A DNA stretch of 46,853 nt from a virus: positions 1 through 46,853 of the IMG/VR virus record IMGVR_UViG_3300022209_000004; one strand, given 5' to 3'. The notes under the pieces were generated by a model. The model made no database searches, had not been told where the DNA came from, and was given only the letters and a program-made list of their open reading frames with translations. Positions 20,303-28,000 of this stretch are shown here, piece after piece. The stretch's first letter is position 1; each line of letters opens with the position of its first letter. A program made the position numbers and the translations under genes.

Positions 20303-20516
20303 ACGAGAACTTCAGGTTCAGACCCAAAGCCTTCGCGTATCGGTGTATGTTGTCAAGCCGGGGGATGTGTTGTTCGGTCTCCCATTTGTAGATCTGGGTA
20401 TGTTGGGTCATGCCCATCTTGGCTGCCATTTGTCTGAGGCTTATTTTTTGCCTCTTGCGTTCCGCCACCAATGCTCGTATGAGCGATCGCCACGACTGTA
20501 TTCCCTGGTCCGGCAT
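20277..20516 (-). CDS. Cro/CI-type helix-turn-helix repressor
   Basis: 79 residues from ATG 20516 (AGGAA 7 bases upstream). Residues 13-70 form an HTH_3-like fold: LRQMAAKMGMTQHTQIYKWE is the helix-turn-helix, followed by HIPRLDNIHRYAKALGLNL. It is the first gene of the leftward arm and diverges from the terminase across only 38 bases. The palindrome TATCATGATA at 20528-20537 lies between its promoter and its start, so autorepression is likely. Such proteins can also govern a temperate or pseudolysogenic switch, but no integrase is present. Confidence 0.82.
   Translation of the reverse strand: MPDQGIQSWRSLIRALVAERKRQKISLRQMAAKMGMTQHTQIYKWETEQHIPRLDNIHRYAKALGLNLKFSFERKDTDD
20290..20298 (-). 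promoter_or_regulatory. ACGAAAGGA start-associated motif (before an ATT codon)
   Basis: Nine bases of the recurring motif at 20290-20298, with an A before it. At the usual 8-base distance stands ATT (20281), not ATG, in frame with the downstream gene. Confidence 0.55.
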
Positions 20517-20527
20517 TATTGTGTTCC

Positions 20528-20537
20528 TATCATGATA
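20528..20537. promoter_or_regulatory. Candidate repressor operator (palindrome TATCATGATA)
   Basis: A perfect 10-base palindrome in the 38-bp gap between divergent genes. It lies at the predicted start point of the leftward promoter and beside the ribosome site of the repressor gene. CCTAT (20526-20530) and ATAGG (20547-20551) form a wider inverted pair around it. No other copy was noticed. Confidence 0.6.
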
Positions 20538-20543
20538 ACAGAC

Positions 20544-20572
20544 GGTATAGGTTTATGGTAACAGATTTGCAA
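20544..20572 (-). promoter_or_regulatory. Leftward promoter of the repressor and accessory operon
   Basis: On the minus strand, TTGCAA (20572-20567), 17-base spacer, TATACC (20549-20544). The predicted start is near 20537. The promoter overlaps the first codons of the terminase gene. The same -35 sequence is used at 9567-9572. Confidence 0.62.
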
Positions 20573-22522
20573 CGCAAATGCGACCAATGTGGCGGCCCGC
20601 GCCCATCCGGGTCGCGGCGATTCTGCAGTCGTTCCTGTGGTCAGAAATACAATCGGACCGAGCGCGAAGAACTCACCCTCCTCAATACCATCGCCGGACC
20701 CATAGCCGACAGCCCGCTCGACTATCACCAGTACATAGCCACCAACTGGCCCGAGTTGATTGCTGATGGCAACAACACCCGCGCTCACGCTGCCCTGGCG
20801 TGCAAGGTTGACAAGTCCCAGATAACTCGCTGGCAGAAAACATGGGAACGTGAGGTGGTGGCCGCTCGCAACCTGATGCCGGTCGATACCGAGGATCCTG
20901 AGACTCTCGCACCCAAATGGTTTCAACGGCGCTTGTATGAGACTGAACCATTGACGGATACCGAACTGGATATCCTGGTCGATGCTTTCATCGGATTCCG
21001 GGATCTGTGTTTCCGAACCGACCGGGGGGCCAAGTTCATCACCAAGCCGTTCCATGCCCGCTGGATTCGCCAGTTGTTGATCACCATCTCCGAAGGATCC
21101 CGAGCGGTCATCCTGTCGCCTCCGCGTCACGGCAAGACCGAACTGCTGGTCCATTTCTGCGTGTGGTTGATCATCATGAACCCCAACATTCGCATCATGT
21201 GGATTGGAGGCAACAGCGATATCGCCAAATTGTCGTTGGGGGCAGTCAAAGAGCACCTGCAATTCAATCATGTGCTGCGGCGCAACTTCCTACCCGAAGG
21301 CCAGGACTGGGTACCGATGCGCAACACCGGCAAGAACTGGGCATCGGATACGTTCACAGTTGGCAATCGGACCATCACCGGCATTCGGTCCACCACCATG
21401 ACCGCACTCGGTCGCCGCGGCAAAGTGCTGAGCCGTGACGCCGACCTGATCATCGGCGACGACATCGAGGACCAGATGTCAACCCAATTGCCTCGCGAGC
21501 GCGAACAGACTCGCATGTGGGGCATCACCCAGTTGTCGTCGCGCAAAGAGCCTCACACCGGAGTGGTGTGGATCGGCTCTCGCCAGCATGAGGACGATTT
21601 GTATCACCATCTGCTGGGCATCGACACCTACACCCGCATTGTGGAAGAAGCTCATGATCAGATGTGCGAGCTGCCAGAGGATGCGGGCGACGATGTTCAC
21701 ACCGACTGCGTGCTGTTCCCGGAAAAGAACCCATATTCGTGGCTGATGGAAAAGCGCAACGAGGCCGAGGTGATGGGACAGCCGCATCTGTTCCAGATGG
21801 TGTATCTGAATCGAGTGATCGGCACCGGGGTGACGGTGTTCACCCGCCCCATCGTTGCTGCTTGCCACAACCCGGACCGTTCCATGCGCGATTACCCGCG
21901 TGACTACTCATTGATCGCAGGGTTGGACCCAGCCCACACCGGATACCAGGCGGCCTTTCTGTGGGCGGTCAAGTTCAACGAATCCGGTGAGCCGCATTTG
22001 GTGATGGTTGATATCGACAACAGCCCGGGTGGAGGGGCAGGCAAGGCCCTCAACCAGATTCGCAACTGGTATGACGAGTACAAATGCCATGAGTGGGTGA
22101 TCGAGGAGAACTTGCTGCATGGCGGCGTTCGCAAAGACCCTCTGATCATGGACTACTGCGCCCTCAAGGGAATTGCGCTGCACCGGCATCGCACCGGCCG
22201 TGAGAAGATGGACAACAAGTACGGGGTGACCTCGATGGTCAACATGATGATCGCAGGCCAGATCGAGCTTCCCACCGGGGATCCTGATTCACAGCACAAG
22301 GTGCGGGTCTATACGCGCCAGTTGCTGGACTTCGGTGCCAAGGCCAACACTGCGTATGGGCTCAAACATGTGACCTCTGACTTGGTGATGGCGTCCTGGT
22401 TCCCCATTCCACGCATCAAGGCGCTGGCTGATGAGATCTATGAGATGACTCACCAAGACCACAGTTCCATGTTCGATGACGTACAATGGACAGAAATGCC
22501 CGACTCCCCCTGGGGTAGCTAG
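20555..22522 (+). CDS. terL: Terminase large subunit with N-terminal zinc finger and HTH
   Basis: 655 residues from ATG 20555; the longer frame from 20519 is rejected because it crosses the divergent promoter. Residues 9-28 hold a C-x2-C...C-x3-C zinc finger. Residues 73-98 look like a helix-turn-helix (TRAHAALACKVDKSQITRW). The ATPase follows: Walker A SPPRHGKTE (188-196) and Walker B LIIGDDIED (298-306). The nuclease domain shows LDPAHTG (D458) and a distal HVTSDLVMASW. It packages DNA by ATP-driven translocation and cutting. No separate small terminase is visible, so the added N-terminal domains may take that role. Confidence 0.93.
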   Translation: MVTDLQRKCDQCGGPRPSGSRRFCSRSCGQKYNRTEREELTLLNTIAGPIADSPLDYHQYIATNWPELIADGNNTRAHAALACKVDKSQITRWQKTWEREVVAARNLMPVDTEDPETLAPKWFQRRLYETEPLTDTELDILVDAFIGFRDLCFRTDRGAKFITKPFHARWIRQLLITISEGSRAVILSPPRHGKTELLVHFCVWLIIMNPNIRIMWIGGNSDIAKLSLGAVKEHLQFNHVLRRNFLPEGQDWVPMRNTGKNWASDTFTVGNRTITGIRSTTMTALGRRGKVLSRDADLIIGDDIEDQMSTQLPREREQTRMWGITQLSSRKEPHTGVVWIGSRQHEDDLYHHLLGIDTYTRIVEEAHDQMCELPEDAGDDVHTDCVLFPEKNPYSWLMEKRNEAEVMGQPHLFQMVYLNRVIGTGVTVFTRPIVAACHNPDRSMRDYPRDYSLIAGLDPAHTGYQAAFLWAVKFNESGEPHLVMVDIDNSPGGGAGKALNQIRNWYDEYKCHEWVIEENLLHGGVRKDPLIMDYCALKGIALHRHRTGREKMDNKYGVTSMVNMMIAGQIELPTGDPDSQHKVRVYTRQLLDFGAKANTAYGLKHVTSDLVMASWFPIPRIKALADEIYEMTHQDHSSMFDDVQWTEMPDSPWGS

Positions 22523-22525
22523 CCC

Positions 22526-24205
22526 ATGCCATCCAAAACCAAAGCGTTGGAACGTGCAGGAGCGTTACGCACCAGTCCTAACCAGGAGAATCGTGAACGC
22601 ATTCGGCGCATCATTGCGGGCGGGCCCGATGCGCTCCGCGCCATATGGGGGGAGGATTCAGAGATTGGGATGATGCGGGATATTCCTGCGCCCAACCTGA
22701 TCATCTCATCACTGAAACGATTTGCTCAACGGGCGGCCACGGTACCCAAACCCAAAGCGGTGCCGCTCAAGGACACCCAAAAGAGTCGCGATGCCGCCGA
22801 GAAGAAGGCGCGCATCATTGCCGGGTACGACTTCGCGGCTCAGATGGAAGCCTTTGCCAAGATCTGGTTCCGCTGGTATCCGGTGTATGGGATCACCGGG
22901 GCAACCGTTCGCCACCGCGAACATGGCGGTCGTCCCTATCCGCAACTGGAGGTGTTCAATCCCTACGACACCTATGCCAGTTGGACCCAGCCACATGAAG
23001 ATCCCACCGAGATGGCGGTGTTTCGGCGGATCGCCACCAGAGACCTGCATGAACGATTCCCCCAAACGGTGCCGCGCAGCCAGGGTCGCCAGGGAGCGGT
23101 GCTGCTGGGCCAAGGCGCAGACCGTGGGGTATCAGAGATCTTGGAGTATCACGACCGATCCGGCTGGGTGCTGATTCATCCTGATTCCGAACAGCTCCTG
23201 GCCTCATGGGAGAACCCCTTCGATGTGCCAGCCTTCATCGTGTCCAAGGCTCCCAGTGTGGAAGATGTCCAATCCGAATATCATCATGCGATCGGCCTGC
23301 TGGGCCAGTTGGCCAAGTTCTATGTGCTGGGCGCTCAGGTGATGCAGGATGCCGCCCACGCCGAGACCAATGTGTTTGGAGAGATGGTGCGTGGCAAATA
23401 TGCCTTCGGCCGACGGGTGGTGAACTACATGGAACAGGGCACCAAAGTCGAGAAGCCCAATACCAATCTGCCGTATCAGTTCCTGCAGGAAACCGACCGG
23501 ATCGAGCGACAGTTCCGCAATATCGTTGGTTACAGCGTGCAGGAAGATGGCATCTCGCCCAACTCGTTCGTCACTGGACGCGGCCTTGACAGCCTGGGGG
23601 CAGCGGCAGGCAACACTGCGCTGGAAGCCCAGCAGGTGTTCGGTGAGTTCTTGCAGTCGGCCGACCGGCTGCGTCTCAAGTGGGATCAGCATTTCTATCC
23701 CAACATCACCAAGCAGATCCCCGGCCAAACCGAAACCTATCGCGCATCAGAAATCGACGATGTTGATAATTCTCGCCGCGAGTTCGCATTGCTGTCACTC
23801 TACGATGAGCCACAGAAGATCATCATGGGCCTGCAGTTGCTGCAAGCCGAAGCGCTCGATGTCGAGACCTTCCAGGAGAACCTGGCCAACCTGCCGGATT
23901 CGTCACTGATCAACAACCGCCGTACCCGCATTCGCGCCGAGGACGGAATGATGGCAACGGTAGAAGCCGCTGCTCAGGCGTTGGACCCCAGGGCCATGGA
24001 AGTATTGTCACAACTGATGACCGAACCGCAGAATCGAACCAATATTTTGCAAGAGTTCGTGGCACAGTTGGCCGAAACTGTCAATACCCAGATGGGAGCA
24101 CCGGTGGGCGAAAACCCGATAGCTAACGATGATTTCGGTACAGTTCTGTCACGGCTCACACCGACCGGAGTTGAATCCGGTTCCCAAGTAGTAGCCCCGT
24201 TCTAA
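22526..24205 (+). CDS. Portal protein
   Basis: 559 residues from ATG 22526, 3 bases after the terminase stop. The N-terminus is basic. The core has the mixed pattern of portal proteins: an APNLIISSLKRFAQRA helix, RHREHGGRPYPQLEVFNPYDTYASW, a wing-like region, and a later LGAAAGNTALEAQQVFGEFLQSADRL stem helix. Long C-terminal helices follow. Portals are dodecameric rings at the capsid vertex through which DNA enters and leaves. Position directly after terL supports the call; no single diagnostic motif is seen. Confidence 0.85.
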   Translation: MPSKTKALERAGALRTSPNQENRERIRRIIAGGPDALRAIWGEDSEIGMMRDIPAPNLIISSLKRFAQRAATVPKPKAVPLKDTQKSRDAAEKKARIIAGYDFAAQMEAFAKIWFRWYPVYGITGATVRHREHGGRPYPQLEVFNPYDTYASWTQPHEDPTEMAVFRRIATRDLHERFPQTVPRSQGRQGAVLLGQGADRGVSEILEYHDRSGWVLIHPDSEQLLASWENPFDVPAFIVSKAPSVEDVQSEYHHAIGLLGQLAKFYVLGAQVMQDAAHAETNVFGEMVRGKYAFGRRVVNYMEQGTKVEKPNTNLPYQFLQETDRIERQFRNIVGYSVQEDGISPNSFVTGRGLDSLGAAAGNTALEAQQVFGEFLQSADRLRLKWDQHFYPNITKQIPGQTETYRASEIDDVDNSRREFALLSLYDEPQKIIMGLQLLQAEALDVETFQENLANLPDSSLINNRRTRIRAEDGMMATVEAAAQALDPRAMEVLSQLMTEPQNRTNILQEFVAQLAETVNTQMGAPVGENPIANDDFGTVLSRLTPTGVESGSQVVAPF

Positions 24206-24216
24206 GGAGACACAAA

Positions 24217-24663
24217 ATGGCAACAGCCAAGAAACCGGCCCCCAAGAAGGCTGCGGCCAAGAAGGCCCCGGCCAAGAAGGCCGCCCCAGTCGAGAAAGAA
24301 GTAGAGACAATCGAGACGCGCGAAGTGGTGGTGGATGCCTATCGCGAATATGTGGCTATCGACGGGTCGCGCTTTGGAGCGCTGGCAGGCGATACGGTGA
24401 CGGTCGATGTGCGCGGCCGGGTGCTGGCGCACACTCCCGGCACCGGGACGACCCATGAGTTCAAGGACCAGGGTCTGCCGTTGCGGATCGAGCTTGATAA
24501 ACCAGGGGTCTACGGTGTGACTCGCTATGTCGAACTCGACCTGCCCAATGGATCCAAGCTTGGTGTCCCACCGTTCTGCCGCATCACGTTCAAGGACGGC
24601 GTGTGCGATTACGAGCAGTTGACCCACAAGCAGTACGCCGCGGCGAATCTCAAAGAGTTGTGA
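24217..24663 (+). CDS. Structural protein with histone-like Lys/Ala/Pro tail
   Basis: 148 residues from ATG 24217 with AAGGAG upstream. Residues 1-28 repeat AAKK/PAKK blocks like histone H1 or the tails of actinobacterial HU proteins. They are followed by an acidic linker and a beta-rich globular part (about 45-148: REYVAIDGSRFGALAGDTVTV...). The tail could bind DNA or RNA inside the capsid. Function is inferred; the globular part is not recognised. It lies between the portal and the internal protein genes. Confidence 0.72.
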   Translation: MATAKKPAPKKAAAKKAPAKKAAPVEKEVETIETREVVVDAYREYVAIDGSRFGALAGDTVTVDVRGRVLAHTPGTGTTHEFKDQGLPLRIELDKPGVYGVTRYVELDLPNGSKLGVPPFCRITFKDGVCDYEQLTHKQYAAANLKEL

Positions 24664-24675
24664 TAGCGAGGAATT

Positions 24676-25023
24676 GTGGCACGACGATCACGAAACGGAC
24701 CGCGGCTGCCAGATCGGCCCGTCTCCGACTTCCATGGCCAAACTCAACAGCTAGAACAGATAGCGGCTGCTGGTCGCGGCACTGTTGGGCCGGGGGCTGC
24801 TGCTCAGTTCGCATTGGCAGATCGGCCGCGTCCGGCTCCCGACCCGTTTGGACCTACCACTAGACCTCAGGAACCAGTCAGCTCTGGAATCAATATGGGA
24901 CCGGGGGCAATGGGCCCGGATCCGAGTGCTGACCTCGACCTCGCTATCGAGCTGGCCTATCAGAAGTTTGGGTCGCCCACTCTGCTGCGATTAATGAGAG
25001 CCCGACGCCGTGGCGGTCGTTAA
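24676..25023 (+). CDS. Pro/Gly-rich small virion-region protein
   Basis: 115 residues from GTG 24676 (GAGG four bases upstream). Low-complexity Pro, Gly, Ala and Gln make up most of the sequence, with a C-terminal helix and a strongly basic end (LRLMRARRRGGR). It may be a DNA-associated internal virion component or adaptor. It overlaps the large internal protein gene by 14 bases. Confidence 0.65.
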   Translation: MARRSRNGPRLPDRPVSDFHGQTQQLEQIAAAGRGTVGPGAAAQFALADRPRPAPDPFGPTTRPQEPVSSGINMGPGAMGPDPSADLDLAIELAYQKFGSPTLLRLMRARRRGGR

Positions 25024-28000
25024 TTTCAACAACATCGCCTGGGAAGAAGATTATGCGACCAATCAACGGCTGGACGTATTGCGACGGCGTGCCCTCAGTG
25101 GGCAGATAAGCCAGGACACTGCTGACCGCATCTCGCTGATGGTCGAGATGTATCCGCAGATCGAACCGGACGCCACCGTGGCGCTGGCCATGGCGGGAGT
25201 CGATCCCAAATCGCCGGAGATGATGTCGCTGGCTTACGAACATCTGGACATGATCGTCGGTGATCAGGTCGATTTGTATCAGCAACTGGAGGCAGAAGGC
25301 GGCGGGGGGGTGCTGAAGTCGGTTGTGCGCACCGCCTTTTTAGGGGCCAACGCGTTCTTTGACATGGTTTCTTCAGCGGGCCGCATCGGGGTGGGATTGG
25401 CCGACGAGCTGACCGACGACACGCCGGGAGTGAGGCTGCGCAAGATCATTTCCGAGGGATGGAATAGCCCGGCCCAGGATGCCCTGTTCCAGATGGGGCG
25501 TCAGTTGCGCGGCGGCGGCCGAGTCAATCTGGGGTCGGGCTTCATTGCTGAATCACAAGGCAGCGAGTTGTTCTCGCAATATTTAGCTCAACTGAACGTA
25601 GACGAACAGCGCGAGGGCGAGAGCTTTACCACAGCCCGCGACCTGGTGACCGCCTCGTTCGGTGAACCGATCACTGCACTCAATGCGTATCGCAACCAAC
25701 AAGTGCTGCTCAACGACCAGCCATATTCGCCAGGCCGACTGGTCGGGACGCTTGTGTCCGAGCCGATGAACCGCATGTCGGACTTGATGGAAGAACAACT
25801 CGGTTTCGGGATACCGGACCCGCTGGGCTTTCGCCGTGATCAAGTTGACAGCCCGCCATGGAAATGGGCCCCAGATTGGATGCCGATCAACAGCGGCTTT
25901 GATGTTTTGACCGGGCTCACGGACGCATGGTTGCGAATAAGGACTGATCCCGTTAATCAGGCGATGAAGGTGAGGGCTGCCACCAAACGGGCAGCGACCA
26001 GTGTGGCTCCTACCACCCGGTCGGTGAGAGTGCCGGGAGTGATCCCCGGTACCACCCGCAAGGTGCTGGAGATCCCAGGGGTGGATGACTTGCGACGGGC
26101 AGATCCCGGGGGCCGAGTCTCCGAATTTTTACATGTGCTCAAAAACGAGACTTCACAGCAGCGCATCATGCAGAACCCGTTCTTGCGCAACCTGCATCCC
26201 ACCTTGCAGCGACAAATCGCCAACACCAGCGATGAGGACGAGATCTGGCGGCTTCTCACCCGCAGTTTCCCTGACCAAGGCATTAGCAACCCGTTCTTGG
26301 GAGTGATGCAACCCAAGGTGCCGTGGGTACGCTCGGGTGGCATCAAGTCCAGGATCGCCCAACAGGTGGTGCGAGCCAGAGAAGGATCGCTCGACGATGC
26401 GGCCAATGCCGAGTTGTTTGGCGTGCGAACGGCGCTGCGCCGTACTGCCGAACCCAATTCACGGCTGTTGCGGGCCGCATCAGATGTGCCGCACGTTGAC
26501 GCACCTGCCAACGATATGGTGACCACCCTGCGCAACTTGTCGGACGCCGCTGGCTTCTATGGATTCGACGATGCCAATACCAACCGCATGTTGGGCTTCA
26601 TCGAGGACAACTTTCGTGATGGCCATATCAGCCCGGTGATCTTGCGGCATGTCATCAATGGATCGAAACGGGCGATTGATACCGGGCTGGAGATTCTGGA
26701 AAACGGCACCATGGACACAGCCCAGCGTCCGTTGATCATGACAGTGCTGGAGAGGCTTCGTACCTACATTGATCAGCAGAAGGCGCTGGACAAGGTATTT
26801 GAAGGACCTCTGAAAACTGATACCAGCCGAGTAGTCAGGATCATGGACGGCTGGGCGGTCCCAGACATCGAGGTGCCCCAACTGCTCGATGAGTTGAGGC
26901 GGCTGGTCAACGAGACTCCCATGGCTGAGAACTTCGTCCGGGAGATGGAAGACGCCTTCACCTTGATCGACCTCAGTTTGCGCACCGGCCGGACGCTCAA
27001 CGACACCCGCTGGGGCCATATTCCCAAGGTGTGGGATGAAATGGACCGCTGGCTTTCCAGCCAAGGGGTAAAGGCTCCTGAGTTCCGCGACGCCATCCGC
27101 AAGAGTTACTTCGATGACGATGCCGACGATCTGGTCAGGTCGCTGGGCCATAGCGCATTCGACCCGCTCAATCCCAACGCGGTAGCAGGTTCGGAGTTGG
27201 AGACACTCAACACTGCGGTGCGGGCGGCGGCGGCGCAAACTCCGAGTGCCCGGCTGCCCAACTTTGCCGAAATGAATCGGGCAGTGTCCAAGTTCACCAA
27301 GTTCGAGGATGAGCTGCGAGCCCTGGCAGCAATCAAAGGCAAGAAGAACCCGTTCACCAAGGGGCGGATGGAGGAAGTCTTTGATTTATATACCCAGACG
27401 GTGTTCAAGCCACTGACGTTGGGTCGCCTGGCGTGGACGGTGCGGGTGGTGGGTGATGAGCAACTGCGCATGGCAGTGGATGGCCGCTTGTCCATGTTCA
27501 ACCATCCGATCAAATATTTCTCGCTGGTGATGCATCCGGCCAACCGTACCAAGCGGATGCTGAGCCTGCTGGACGAGTCGCCGGTCAAGGCCGTGGATGA
27601 GTTCTTGGATACCATGTCCAATTCGGCCAACAACTTGTTGGGAACCAACCGCACGCAGCCCCGGATCTTCGAGTTCAGGACCCTCGACGACACCACTCCG
27701 GCCCGCTTTCATGGAGGCCGCGCCGCCATGATGGATGATCTCCATCGTGATGATTTGGTGCGTGTGTTGGCGGCGAATGGTGGCGACGAAGAGCTGGCAT
27801 ATGAGTGGCTGATGTATGACCCAGCGGGACGTAAATATCTGAACCAGGCAGCTCAGTCTCGATATGGCCGTGCTCTGGTGGATCCGGCTGTGGCACAACG
27901 GAATCTGGGGACCAATGTGCCGTATGCCGATGACATTGCCAAACGATTGCTGATCAACCAAAAGAATGGTGTATTGGCCCAATACACCGGAGGCCGGTTT

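Noticed and set aside
20519-20554. Extended start of the terminase at 20519
   Set aside because: It would run through the promoter and palindrome in the divergent gap. ATG 20555 gives a normal start, although its ribosome site is weak.
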